Of a stretch of 64,000 nt of DNA, positions 11,320 to 22,559 are shown piece after piece. The stretch is from contig NC_063152.1 of NCBI RefSeq assembly GCF_020921035.1, positions 3,726,001 through 3,790,000 of the forward strand, given 5' to 3'. The notes beneath the pieces were generated by a model. It did not search any database, had not been told where the DNA came from, and saw only the letters and a program-made list of their open reading frames with translations. Position numbers and translations under genes: made by a program. Position 1 is the stretch's first letter; every line of letters begins with the position of its first letter. This stretch comes from Rhodamnia argentea (Eukaryota; Streptophyta; Magnoliopsida; Myrtales; Myrtaceae).

Positions 11320-14300
11320 TTACTGAAGAGAATTGTAGAACAGAATTAATACAACAGAAATGCCGATTATGACGGGAAATGCTGTAACCAAGTACAGCGC
11401 TCCATAGCCCTGCAAGAGAGAGCATTCTTGGTCACCACTCAACCCTAAGAATAAGCTAAGGGCAGATAACAAATCTTTGACAACCAAACTGAACCATGTA
11501 ATATCTTACTGTCGTAAGGTTCACAATACTAGCCGTTCAGAGTGGATCCATTCACTCAGAAGTTCAACAAATAATAAGAAACCTCGTAACGTTAAGTATG
11601 TGATTAATGAAGTTTATATTGCTACTGCCGCGACAAATCAATTCTCATGCTCCAGAGGCAGCAACAAAACTTCCCATTAAAACACTAGTTTCACAGCATA
11701 TGACCGCCTAACACCATCAACATCATCTACTCCAGCCAAAAGAATGTAGATGTGCTCGTGGGTCGGCTTAGTTCAGTTTAAAGAATCCACTTGCTCTGCT
11801 TGTAGTTGGGCTTTCTCTTTTGCCTAGTTTGACAATGAGCAATACAATATTAAGATGTGATTGCCACATATTATAGGTACAATCTCATCTCTTTACAGAG
11901 GTGAGATGAGGTAAGGATGACATAACTCAAATAGCAAGTACTCAAAGAATTTGCAAGAACAATGTAATTCCAAACAAACCACCCTTTAAAGGTATCAAGA
12001 AGTCGAACTTGTGTCAACATTTACTTTCTTTGTTTCTAAGTTCTGTTTTAGGTAGGAAAACATTGATGTGATTATTTATTACGAGAGCAATAATTTCTCA
12101 GCTCGAGAATAACAGTGAATAGAATGTACGAGCTTCAAGAAAGACGCTCTTCATCACAAGTATCATTGGACACTGATTCAGTTTCACAATCATACCAAAA
12201 CATTACACCTATCTTCTTTGGAAACTCGCTACATCATCACAATCATGGAGACAGAGCAGTAAAAGATACCGAAAGATCGGAGCCAGCATAATTATCTGTT
12301 TTGTCCTCCAAATTGTTCTAACAGCAGTACCGTATAAGTCATTGTTCTCTTCACCTATTCATTACTTGTTTTACTATACCATGATATTTGAGAGATCATA
12401 TGCATCTAAGGGAAGAACAAGCCACTGAAGGATTTTTATGCAACTTATTAGTTTATTCTTCCCTCATTAATGTGATGATCAAGAGACAGCTTGGAGAGAG
12501 AGAAAGATCTGGAGATGTACCACAGCTGGAGGCACTTCTGTCTCATCACTGTTATTAGCCTCATCAATTTCAGCAGCTGAATCCCAGTCGACATTCAGTC
12601 TCTTAGCAGCCACTTCAGGATTGATACCAGTGTCCGTGGCCTTTGCATATAGTGATTTGCCTGGCTTCTTTTTGGGGGCCGCCTCCTAGAACACAAGCAC
12701 AACATACACAGATAAAATTTGTGAGGAAAAGGACTTGTCATGTGGACTCATTTAGGGAAATAGATCCCTTTAGGAGACAGAATGCACCATTTAAAAGTTA
12801 AGCTGTGTCAGCTAGCTCAGATATACTTCACCATTAGCAAAATGGAAAAGGAAAGCTACCTTCACTTAGACAGGTGAATAAGCAGAAATGCACAGATAAC
12901 CATCTCAAGAGACAGCTCATGACGAAGATTCACATTTATTAGATATCTCATGATAAAACCTAACATGATTGTGGCCTTGTGGGTCAGGTGTATAGGGGTT
13001 TCAGGACTACAAAAGTAAATAAATTTCAAGCTGTACCTCCAAGTTAGGCCACTCAAGCATCTCCTTTGCAAGCATTTTAAGAGCAGGACGATTTTCTGGG
13101 ACCTTTCCTTCATTGACCTACAATTAGAACTGCACTATAAATAATCCCAGTAATAATAGTATTATACATAATATCAAGGAATTTCTTATCCCAATGTGGC
13201 AGCATAAGCCGTCATGAAAATTACAAATTCGGAGATAAGACAAGAGCAGCTTATTCATATAGAGACATTTGATGGACTATCAGAACAGATTCAGAGCATT
13301 AGACAATAGCCTTAAATGAGGTGTAGCAATACAATTTTCTAATCCCTGTGGTGAGTCTGTTTTTAAGTACTTTTGATGTTCATGTTCTTGGGCCACACGG
13401 TGTTGATTTGGAATTCTTGCAAACAGGCCTGTACGCGCTTGGTACTTCTGGGTTAAATACTTCACTTGCGAGAAAAAAAAATAAGAAGTATGATTTATCA
13501 AGCTGTACTCTACCTTGAACATGCTCTGGTTCTGGGCAAAGTACAGAATAATGGAAAAGAGAGGTCTGGAAGAACAGCAGAAGTTTGTAATATATAGGAA
13601 TTTGGTATTAGCTTTTCTTCTTTGCACTCAGTAATCTTTTTCTTATTGTGGTTGGAAATCCCATGTGAAAATCATAATAATCCCAATCAATTTGTGAGAG
13701 AGTGAATGCAATTCTTCAGGTCAAGACTGAAACCTCTCATCATCTTTCTGCAGAAGATTCATGATGCTTTCAAAAGCAATAACTAAACTCAAGAGTTTAT
13801 GAAGGCAACCTACTTGAGAAAGAGCTCCAAGCAATATGCATTATTTTCTGACCAAAAAAAAAACCCATTATTTGGCTTGCGAAAGGGAAAATTATTTTCC
13901 CATTGTCATCAATAATTTGAAAATATAAAGCTAATTGTACCAATTGCAGCACCATGGCCATCTTCAGATTTCAGTCACTGTTGTTTTGAAAAGGTAATAA
14001 CCAAAGTCAAAAAGAGCAAGGTTTAGGCTGTCCTCATATGTCCACACGATAATCCTAGATATCATTAACCATTAAGAGAGCAGACAACAGGGTACCTATA
14101 GTCCTTATACATTACATCCTTATGTTAATCCTAGATAGCTTTGACCATTAAGTGAGGCACAATAGTTTAACTACAGTCTCCTTGAACTTAGTACAACTTT
14201 CTAGATGCGCTCTGAAAAATGTCGGCTGCAAGGGCAATTGGCAGATTGTCCCCACTTTTGAGATACCTATAAAACCTACTGCTTCCTGTATGTAATAAAT

Positions 14301-15495
14301 CACAGTGGATGCTAAACAGGAACATCCCTTCTTTTATCTGATTCCGCTCTATGAATACAAGTGCTTAGGACATTGAACTTTCCACTGGGTTCTCATAATG
14401 TTTGGCCAAAGCATCACAAGTATTCTGAAAATCAGTGAGTTGAAATCACAAATTTCAAATCTGCGGTTTAGCTGGTGATGGTAATATTTCAAATGCGTAA
14501 GTACATTCCTTTATTTCCTTGATAACTTTCTAAACACTTGATTTATAAATTTGTAGAATCGCCCCATGGAAACACCATTACTGACTAAAGCATCGCTCTC
14601 AAGTAATAAAACTTGCAGCTAATGCCTCCCTTGGTCAAAATTACTAATAAATCACCAGAAAAGCCAGTAAAACACTAAATTCGAAAGGCCTGAGTGCAAC
14701 GCATTTAGCATAATCCTAAAATTCTCGGAGCTGACCTCAGACCTATGACTCCAGAAAATAAAGTTCAAGGACAGGAAGACATACTTGCTCTAGAGCTTCG
14801 ACTAAATCATCTCTAGTAGGGGCGTCAGGGTCTTCGATCCCAAGGAGTCTCCTTCGCTCAACTTCCCTCGGATCCTCGATCATAATCGTCAGCTTGACCT
14901 ACAAAGAACCGGAAAATTGCAAAAGTTCAATGTTGGAGCTCTGGCTAGAGAACAAAATTCTACTCCATTTCGAACCAAAGTGAAGCAGCCGACAAGGAAA
15001 CAGAACCAAACCAGGCAAAAAAGCAGCAGGAATAAGGCAATTACCTCACTGAAGATCATGTCTCTATTTTTCTTCAGAAGCTCCAACACCTACAGGCAGA
15101 GAGTACAGAAAAGGCGAGTCGATCAACGCGGACAAAGAAAAACAGCAGCCATAACCTAAACGCAGAGAAATCACGATAAGCAAAGAGCTTACTCTCTGAA
15201 TCTGCCGCACGTACTCGAGGTCCTGAGGATTGACATCCCCAGACCCATCCCGCTTCTCCTCCTCCTCCTCCTCTTCCGGGACAGAGGAAGTGCGCAGCTC
15301 GGCCTCCTCCTTCCCCACGCTTCTCACTCTCGCAGCCTTCCTTCGCAAGCCATGGCTTCTGCACCGGCGATTCAGCACCGGATCGCATCCGACCCGCAGG
15401 CTCGAACCCGGCGAGGAGAGAGGTTGCGCATGGCCAGAGCCGGAGAACGCGACGGGAAGAGAGAACCGGTACTGGGGCGAATGCAAGCTCAGCAT
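11320..15495 (-). CDS. Y3IP1: Ycf3-interacting protein 1-like, chloroplast PSI assembly factor, 6 exons
   Basis: Y3IP1 is a nuclear-encoded thylakoid protein that works with Ycf3 in assembling photosystem I. Six exons on the minus strand: 15193-15495, 15045-15089, 14785-14898, 13037-13117, 12521-12685 and 11320-11409. All are separated by phase-0 GT-AG introns and give 265 aa plus TAA. The start is the first in-frame ATG (MLSLHSPQYRFSL). The open frame continues upstream without a Met, so this start is well constrained. The N-terminal ~80 residues are Ser/Arg-rich and acid-poor, typical of a transit peptide. They are followed by a Glu run, the VLELLKKNRDMIFSEVKL helix, the core EDPREVERRRLLGIEDPDAP, and SLYAKATDTGINPE. 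A C-terminal hydrophobic segment (LVTAFPVIIGISVVLILF) fits a membrane anchor. Length is close to the ~280 aa of the Arabidopsis protein as I recall it. Intron 3 is about 1.7 kb and intron 5 about 1.1 kb. Confidence 0.94.
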
Positions 15496-15845
15496 TTGAG
15501 ACGCTTGGTTCACCTCCTCGTTGCTGAATTCCCCGCGAGCTGGAGCTAACAGCGGCGGCCGACGCACATGCTCTTGAGCCCGAGAGCAGCTCTTCGAGCT
15601 TCTTCGACTGGCGAGGAAGATTGAGACGGCGACGGAGGAGAGGTGGAAGAAGATGGTGGAGCTGTGGAGGACTGCCGCTTTATCTTCTGCCGCGATAGTG
15701 GAGAGAGGAGAAGATGGAGAAGAAGATGATTACGTGGCTTTTGGTTTACTGGTAACCGTTGAGTTTCATCGGTTACGATCACCTGTCTTTCTAGATTTCT
15801 TCATTTATCTTTTTAATTTTTGGATTAATATCATTAAAAAAAATT
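15496..15845 (-). promoter_or_regulatory. 5' leader and promoter region of Y3IP1
   Basis: Relatively GC-rich, with CT/GA-rich blocks (15650-15730 in particular), as expected for a leader plus TATA-less promoter of a housekeeping chloroplast gene. No clear TATA box. The reading frame of exon 1 stays open into this stretch but has no ATG, so it is treated as untranslated. Confidence 0.45.
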
Positions 15846-15849
15846 AAAC

Positions 15850-16210
15850 TAATAACACAAATAGTTTGTGAATTTTAATCCAATGTACAATGTGGGTGCT
15901 GAACTTTAAATTTATGATGTCCGAACTTTAACCCAACGTGCGATATCGTTCATGAACTTTTAATTTATTCAATATGGTCTCCCGACTTTTGATACATGTT
16001 TAATTCAATTCATGTACTATGTGAAAATGTTCAATGTACAGTTCAAAGATTAAATTGAACATATGCCATAAGTCTGTAAACCATATTGAATAAATTAAAA
16101 GTTCACGGACGACATTGTACATTAAGTTAAAGTTCAAAAATCACAATGAATAAATTTAAAGTTTACATTGTTTGTTGGATCAAAATTCACGGACCATTCA
16201 TATCATTTAC
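15850..16210. mobile_element. Palindromic (foldback) non-autonomous element
   Basis: Left and right arms are imperfect inverted repeats. For example, catgaacttttaatttattc (15951-15970) is mirrored by its near-complement around 16085-16115, and the outer gtgaattttaatccaatgta (near 15868-15887) is mirrored near 16172-16193. The whole segment could fold into one long hairpin. No coding capacity and no certain target duplication. A MITE or foldback element is the best description. Confidence 0.6.
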
Positions 16211-16762
16211 CTATAAAAAATTTCAAACCGATATCCACGACCTATTTATCACACACAAATTAATTTTCACCTCACGAAAAGCCCTAAATGATAACTTATC
16301 CCCAAATCGGTCATCCACGTCAAATCCCAATTTCAATAATTTGGATAAATTTGGGTCTGTAACCTTATCATTTCGTGGAAAAAAAATTGATTTAGGTTAA
16401 ATACACCGTGAACATATCAAGTTGGATTTTGAAAATAAAAATTAATTCGGAATAAATATGTCGTGGATATCGGCTGGAAATTTTTAAATTGCGTTAGCAT
16501 TTTTAATTCCCCCGCCCCCCACTCTTTCATCATAAGGGAAAAAAAGAGGGGGGAAGAAAATAAATACCAAAAAGTTTGAATCTCACGGTCACTATTTATT
16601 TCCTTTAAAGTACTTTAAATGGGACAAATTATTTTAAATTTTAGAAAGGTGATTATATGATTTAGTTTCCAAAGGTTTTGTGGAGTTTTCATTAAAAAAC
16701 AATCAAAATAAAAATTAAAAAAAAAAAGACAAAATGATAGTCTAGTTTCTTTTATATATGTT
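16211..16762. other. AT-rich spacer
   Basis: Poly-A/T tracts and a short C run near 16509-16518. Nothing gene-like recognised. Confidence 0.5.
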
Positions 16763-16770
16763 GACTTTGT

Positions 16771-17147
16771 GGGGACTAAAGTACGCTACAAGTGTCAAAA
16801 TTTATGTACGACATTTACTTTAATACCAAAACTTTAAAAACGATTACTTAAGTACTAATTTAAAAAAAAAAACTCTCATTTTAGTGCCAACTCCAATTTA
16901 AGCGACGTGACTCATCGAAAATCCGACGTGACCTACTTTTTATTAATATTTGAGCTAATGTGGCTCATCGGAGGTGGCACTAAGGCGAACGTTTTTCAAA
17001 AAAAATTGGCACTTAATTAATCGTTTTGAAAGTTTTGGCACTAAAATGATTTTTCAGAAAATTTAGCACTTAAGCGATCATTTTGGAAGTTTTGATATTA
17101 AAATGAGCGTCGTACACAAATTTTGACACTTATAGTATACTTACGCC
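16771..17147. mobile_element. MITE with terminal inverted repeats and 8-bp target duplication
   Basis: The 377-bp element is flanked on both sides by gactttgt (16763-16770 and 17148-17155). Its ends are about 80-bp imperfect inverted repeats: the left arm has aagtgtcaaaatttatgtac and the right arm its complement (gtacacaaattttgacactt). No ORF. An 8-bp duplication is typical of hAT elements, though a decayed 9-bp Mutator duplication cannot be excluded. The element at 51486-51945 carries related motifs. Confidence 0.75.
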
Positions 17148-17155
17148 GACTTTGT

Positions 17156-17800
17156 AGCGTGGTGGTGATTGAAGGAGGTCTAGGCCACCGAGACAGCTGC
17201 GTCAATGGGGCAAAGCATCTCATGTCTTCACCGTCTGAAGCCAAAGTAACGAGTCCAAGCCTTTCTGCCCCCATACCCCATCATCGCTGTTGTGACTGGA
17301 TGTTATGGAATGAGGTCAAATGGAAGATGGCCAAGGGCAAGATCAGAGCAGTTGGTTGCCATGCAAGCAGCAATTTTGTGGGATCTGATATGGTGATTTG
17401 TACAGCTTCCTCAAATGGGTTCGAGCGAGTGTGCTCTGCTTTTGCGAATTATCGGTGTTCGTCGAGTAATACGTGTCCTAGATCGAGGTATTGCTTTTCG
17501 AGTGCCGGTTTTCTACTTGAATCTGGTCTGAGGTGCTAAAGGTTTGGCTTGTGAGAAGGTCTGTGGGAAAACGGGCAGGTTCGATTGGACCGGTTGATGC
17601 AGTTTGATCAGAGGAACGATTTGCAGAAACTTCTCTTCTTGTTTAAGTTTGGATGGAATACTTGTTTGTATCATGTATGGGGGGACAGAAATGAGAAGTC
17701 ACATTGTATCAAAGGTCTTCATCCCTTTAACAGTATCATCTCCACCATTCGAATTGTCGTAAAGAGCAGATTCGAAGGTCTTGAATGAATTAGGACCAAG
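17156..17800 (+). pseudogene. LINE-like reverse-transcriptase tail remnant
   Basis: The open stretch at 17585-17788 ends with a pattern (FKFGWNTCLYHVWGDRNEKS followed later by STIRIVVKSRFEGL) that resembles the region after the zf-RVT domain at the C terminus of plant non-LTR ORF2 proteins ('...WRERN...'). The stretch before it (17123-17539) is open but unrecognised. There is no RT catalytic core nearby, so this is a short truncated remnant. Assignment rests on pattern memory only. Confidence 0.45.
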
Positions 17801-18072
17801 GTAGCTAATTCAATAAAATGTCACGTATGCGGCGTGAACTTTATAATATCCTATAAAGACCAGATGTTTCTTTGTGAGCAAACTACTTCAAAGCTAATTT
17901 TTTGTAGTTGGAAGTTCTTTAACGAGAGCAGTCCAGCAGTTGTTCACCTGCTGAAGAAGCAAACTGCATTCACACAGCTTCCCTTTTAAATCCCATCCTG
18001 CATTTGAATTCCCCTCAAGTGCCACATCCAACTTGCATAGAAGAAAGACACGAAAGCCGAGCATCGAAGAAA

Positions 18073-18630
18073 ATGGCTCTGTACCATCTGGTCGTCCTTG
18101 TGTCCCTCTTTATGGTTCCTAGATCGGAATCCGCCACATTTGCTTTCAACCGCACCGATTTGCAAGTGGCGGTCGATGACATGAGATCAAGATCCTTCTT
18201 TGGCTTTGCCATCCTGCTTCAGATGCTGAACCGCACATCAGAGCCGAACGAGGACTTGACTTTCCTGATACCCACGGATCCTGAACTATCGGCGCCATCG
18301 ATTGCAGTCAACCATCTTGAAGAGTTTCTTTTCAGCCATTCCATCAGAATGCCTCTATCCTTCCATGACCTGTTGCATTTTCCTACCGGAACACTTGTCC
18401 CGTCCGGCTATAGGAACCAGCTGTTCAGGATCCACAACCGTGGGAGATTGAGCTTCTTTGTCAACAATGCACGGGTTATCACGCCAAACGTGTGCTCCAA
18501 CTCTATGATCAAGTGTCATGGGATCGACGCAGTGATCGAGTTCGAGCATTTTCCGAGAAACGAAAAGGTTAAGGTCAGTCTGACGAATTCAAGTGCACCT
18601 CCACCGATGGAAGCCCCGAGTCCTGCTTGA
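18073..18630 (+). CDS. Secreted single-FAS1-domain (fasciclin-like) protein
   Basis: Intronless, 185 aa from the ATG at 18073. An upstream in-frame ATG at 18004 would add 23 polar residues ahead of the signal peptide and is less likely. The N terminus MALYHLVVLVSLFMVPRSES is a signal peptide with probable cleavage after SES. A single FAS1-type domain follows: the H1-like strand LTFLIPTDPEL, a central LEEFLFSHS, and the C-terminal CHGIDAVIEF typical of the H2 region. N-glycosylation sequons are NRT (twice) and NSS. The end, APPPMEAPSPA, is a short Ala/Pro/Ser stretch like an arabinogalactan glycomodule. There is no hydrophobic tail for a GPI anchor, so it is probably secreted to the wall or apoplast. 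FAS1 proteins are adhesion or cell-wall proteins. The substrate or partner cannot be read from the sequence. Confidence 0.82.
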   Translation: MALYHLVVLVSLFMVPRSESATFAFNRTDLQVAVDDMRSRSFFGFAILLQMLNRTSEPNEDLTFLIPTDPELSAPSIAVNHLEEFLFSHSIRMPLSFHDLLHFPTGTLVPSGYRNQLFRIHNRGRLSFFVNNARVITPNVCSNSMIKCHGIDAVIEFEHFPRNEKVKVSLTNSSAPPPMEAPSPA

Positions 18631-19129
18631 ATGGCTTCGCCTTCGGTTTCTGTTCCTGACTGACAAATCTGCTTCATACATGGATGACCTTTCTGTGTGG
18701 AAGCGTGCTTCTATTAGCTCTCAAAAAAATTAGGTGGCCAGCTTCTTGATTTCCACATTATGTTTCCAGACTGAAATTGCAAAATAACAGCCTATTGAAG
18801 CATGAATTAATTACTTATCCATGAACTCTACTGGTACATTTAACATTCCTTGTCACGAGCAAATCACGAGGAAGTCGAATCAATGAATATCGCGATGCAC
18901 GGACTATGACGACTTCAAAAGTAAGATCGATGAATGGCGTGCCATACCAAGGGATTTACCAAATGAGATGCGGTCACTGACTGCCACAAGAACATGTTAT
19001 ATGTTAAAAATTGTCACTTCCTATGATCACATGTAGAAACTGATCCTTGATATTAAGCAGTCTTACAATATGATAACAAAATGTCAAGATATGCCAGCAA
19101 GAGAAGAGAGGACATATATAAGAGTTTGA
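18631..19129. other. Intergenic, 3' flanks
   Basis: 3' region of the FAS1 gene (+) and of the minus-strand gene at 19130-19543. No further feature recognised. Confidence 0.5.
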
Positions 19130-19543
19130 TTACAGATGAAGAGAAGTGTCCACATCATCACAATCATAGGCTTGATCACATTTATCAGAGACATTGCGGT
19201 TCGAGTTCGGTCTGGAGGACATTAAGTCTGCTAGGAGAGGGATCTCCGCTCGCCGATAATTGGAGTAATGATCCACTGTGCTCGGACAAAGGGAGGAAGG
19301 AGCCTGCGGAGGCGAATGCTGAGGAAGCCTCGGTTCGCCGCGGAAGAGCGGCGGATTCTCATACTGCTGATAACCCGGGGTGGTCCGGTCGGGCACCTCG
19401 TGCGGCTGTCTGGCCAGTTTCGAGAACTCCCTCTCCTCCCTCATCTCCTTCACTCTCTGCAGCTGCTTGAATCTCTCTTGCAGCAAGGCAATGGAGGAAT
19501 GCCTCACATCATGGTCATTGCCCTCTCTCCCCATTTGCTTCAT
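19130..19543 (-). CDS. Conserved-looking plant protein of unknown function, 137 aa
   Basis: Intronless open frame starting MKQMGREGNDHDVRHSSIAL. Its first half is a strongly helical, Arg/Glu/Gln-rich segment (LLQERFKQLQRVKEMREERE) that looks like a coiled coil or nucleic-acid/protein-binding helix. The second half is Pro/Ser-rich and probably disordered, ending in a cluster of Asp and Cys. No signal peptide, membrane segment or known catalytic motif. The amino-acid composition and the clean start make it likelier to be a real small gene than chance, but no family is recognised. The 5' leader probably runs toward 19990. Confidence 0.6.
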   Translation of the reverse strand: MKQMGREGNDHDVRHSSIALLQERFKQLQRVKEMREEREFSKLARQPHEVPDRTTPGYQQYENPPLFRGEPRLPQHSPPQAPSSLCPSTVDHYSNYRRAEIPLLADLMSSRPNSNRNVSDKCDQAYDCDDVDTSLHL

Positions 19544-20127
19544 GATCTCTAAACCTTAAGCAGCCTCAACCAAAGCCTTTTAGATGTATTTATAGGATGA
19601 TGTGGTGGCACCTAGCTATTGTCATTTTTACTAAGTTAAGCATATGTAGGCTGCTAAGCCTCCCAATGCAATTATAATCCAGCTTTCTTTAAGAAGAAAA
19701 GATAGGGAAAAAAAAAAGGCAGTGACCAGTGAGAATCAGCTGGAAAGAGAGCAAAGGTCCAAGAGGAAGAGACTGAGTGGTCAATCTAAGGAGTTACTTT
19801 CAGAGGGAGTACATGAAAGTAGAGGCAGGAGCATTGCAGAAGGAGAAAAGGGTTCCCTAGAGAGGTCCAAAAGGGAGTTTGAAACTAGCTCATGGAGGTG
19901 TGTGGATGTGGGAATATGGCTGGGGATAACCTGTCCCTAGGAAAGAGTCCAACTTTCTAAAGCTTTGGAGATGATGGAGATGAAGATGATGATGATGAGG
20001 ATGGAGCCTTTCATTTTGTTTTCTGAAGCTTTGTTTGGCCCTTTTTTTCGGCGTAACGGGCGGCTATGAACACGCGCGAATCGCTCCTAGCTTCCCATGT
20101 GCATTGAACCGTTAGTCTCCATCCATC
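19544..20127. promoter_or_regulatory. Probable upstream region of the 137-aa gene
   Basis: Contains purine-rich tracts (19681-19720) and a (GAT)n-like run near 19972-20003, suggestive of a 5'UTR/promoter for the minus-strand gene. No TATA box was assigned with confidence. Confidence 0.35.
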
Positions 20128-20466
20128 GACAGGGTAGATGGAGTGTCCTTTTAAGGTCATTCTAAACGAAAGACCGTGCCTTAAGGCAAGAGATTTGCCG
20201 CATCCGAATCGGACGCTAATTACTCAGCCGATTCTTGACTGCTACAATAAGTTGTTTGGTCTTTTGCTTCTTTTCATGGCTAGTCTAACCTTCGACTCGA
20301 TCAATCCCCACGAATGCACACAAAGTCGGCTCCTTCCATACGTGCAAGGCCATGAGGCTCCCCCACGGACAGGGTGGATGGGAGCGCCCTTCAAGATTGC
20401 TCTGATTGGGAGACAGGCGACTCTGGCACGAGATTTGTTGCATCCAAATCGAGCGCTCGATCGCAG
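20128..20466. repeat. Imperfect direct duplication, period about 231 bp
   Basis: The segment beginning gacagggtagatggagtg (20128) recurs in diverged form from gacagggtggatgggagc (20359). Each is followed by a 'ggca(a/c)gagatttg' and 'gcatcc(g/a)aatcg' block. The copies are clearly related but heavily substituted, indicating an old duplication. Confidence 0.6.
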
Positions 20467-20519
20467 CGGTCGATACTTGACTGCCGCGACAGCGATTAAT
20501 AATTTGCCTTGCTCCTAGC

Positions 20520-21274
20520 CTACGGCAGAATGGTTTCCTAGGGAGAAAAGGAGGAGAAATAAATGGTTGGACATGGGGGGCGGTCCTGAGGGGGAAAGGA
20601 CAAAGAGTTAGAAGTGAGAATTGACATTGATTCTTTGGATTTCCATCGTGCGCCGATTTGACGAAGAAGGAGCTAATGCAATGCGACAATGGAGAACGTA
20701 CATACCAACATTCACAGTCGGTCACATCCTGTCTTGTCCTGAAGCTGTTGGACTGGAATGACATGCCCGAGCTGAAGAAGCCATGCCTGTTATTTGCTGT
20801 GCATTGGATGCTTTTCCTTCTTCAAACCCATCATCCGCTCTTCTAGAATTGGCTTAGACAGGCTCCATTGTAGGTTTGGATGGATGATTTTCACTTCAAT
20901 CCATTAAGCTTTGTTGGAGTTATCGTAGAGTCGCCACCGATCTGCTTTAATTAGATTATTTTGAAACCTCGATCTTAAGTTAGCCGATGAATGATCATTT
21001 TTAAGATTTCACAATCTTTTTCGAGCGAGGGTCTAAAATGGCCAACTTCATCTCGAAAAAAGACGTGAACTAGGATCCTTTTGTCTTTCTAGATGGTCCA
21101 AATTGAACACCGTCTCGAATAAGAGCCTCAAGTAATCAACTTAGTCTTAAATGAGGGTCTAAAACAGATCCTTCCTCATATAAGAGCATAAACTCACTAT
21201 CTCGCCGAATCTTCATCAGCAGTCTTGCACATGCGACTCACTTGTATATCCTGACGGTCACTTTGACCCAAATT
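20520..21274. other. Unclassified spacer
   Basis: Contains repeated phrases such as 'gagggtctaaaa' and 'ctcgaa(a/t)aa' between 21025 and 21170, suggesting a decayed repeat. No gene recognised. It ends where homology to the 55.9-kb region starts. Confidence 0.4.
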
Positions 21275-22256
21275 GAGGTTAGGGTTCTTCTATGGGCAAT
21301 TTTCCTCCTAAAATCCCTGACGTAGCTTCTCCTTTTCGATTGTGTCGATCATCCTTGGCTCCCTCACATGTGCAAACCAACCTTTGGCCAGCAAGTGAGC
21401 TCAATCCTTTATTTGAAACCAAGTTGGCAATTTCATGTCGATATTTGAAACGAGATTCACTTTATATCCATTTTTGAGAAAGTGACGTCACTATAAATTT
21501 TTGTTTGAGACTAAATTATTCACTCCAAGTCTTTTATTCGAGACAAGCTCTACTGTGGCCCTTTTCTTTTTCAGACAACAAGCCTACTTTATTTCCTTAT
21601 TCGACACTAGGTTATCTGTTTTAGGTTTTTGTCTAAAATAAGGGCAACTCTGAACCCTCTTTAAAGGCAGCCTCCCTTGCTGCCCTTACTTGATTTTCCC
21701 TTCTTTTGGATCATGAGTCCAACAACCTTTGCCAATTTCAATTGAGCTTCTTAACATATTGACAAGTGGGTCCAGGGCTATGCCTTAAGGAGTTACAAAA
21801 TATGATAGAGCGAAAGAAAACAAACTTAAAACCACGCTTTCATCTAACAATATAAACTTTTAAAATAATTAACGATGATTTTTTATAAAAAAAATTACAT
21901 GGTACTAAAGTAGAAGGTCCTAATTTCAAGTTTCCAGGCCCGCAATTAGTCTTTTAGGCTTACAGTGAAGTGCAGCTTATGCATTTAGCTTATCCTTTTA
22001 AAAAAACTTAATAATAGTCTCACAAGATTTTGCACGTTCTCATTACACAAAAGTACATATGTGACCGATCTCTACGTAACAAGAACAAGCAAATCTAGAC
22101 TAAGCGTGATCTGTACATGATTGACTCGGATCATGATCACGAAAATTCATGAAGATGCGCCATATCAAATCACAAACACGGTCATTGCTAATCATATCTC
22201 CACCATGGTCTATCAAATTTTCCCTTTCTCCATCGATGAGTGGCAAGCTAGACATT

Positions 22257-22545
22257 AGGGATGTGCACGGGAACCGAATCGATTCTAAAATTGGACATGA
22301 CCAATCGATTTAGGGTGATCCCTCGTTTTAGGTGCGGACCAAACCATTCGGACCAACTGAACCTATATGTCATGTATTTTATTTTTCCTTTTCTTTTAAA
22401 AATTAAAGAAAAGAAAATTGCCAGAACACTAAATCGGATCAGTTCACCTTAGGAACCAAACCAACTCGAAAGCAGAAACAACTGGTCCTACTGTCGGTTC
22501 TAGGGTGGTGGACCGGCCCAATCCACAAACCGATCGACTAGGCAT
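22257..22545. mobile_element. Possible hAT-like non-autonomous element
   Basis: Begins agggatgtgcacgggaaccg, a terminus typical of plant hAT-derived repeats rich in 'ccggtt/aaccgg' words, and ends around cggcccaatcc...gactaggcat. The copy in unit C lies at about 56907-57195. The inverted termini are only approximate (aGGGATGTGC against the complement GGATATGCC), and no target duplication is visible. Confidence 0.35.
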
Positions 22546-22559
22546 TTGAATTCGTTGTT

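Noticed and set aside
11039-11425. Open stretch of 128 codons on the minus strand
   Set aside because: It overlaps the last exon of Y3IP1 in another frame; the correct frame, joined by an acceptor at 11410-11411, gives the family's C-terminal membrane segment.
15230-15549. Plus-strand open frames opposite Y3IP1 exon 1
   Set aside because: Antisense to the GC-rich transit-peptide exon; no splice or domain support.
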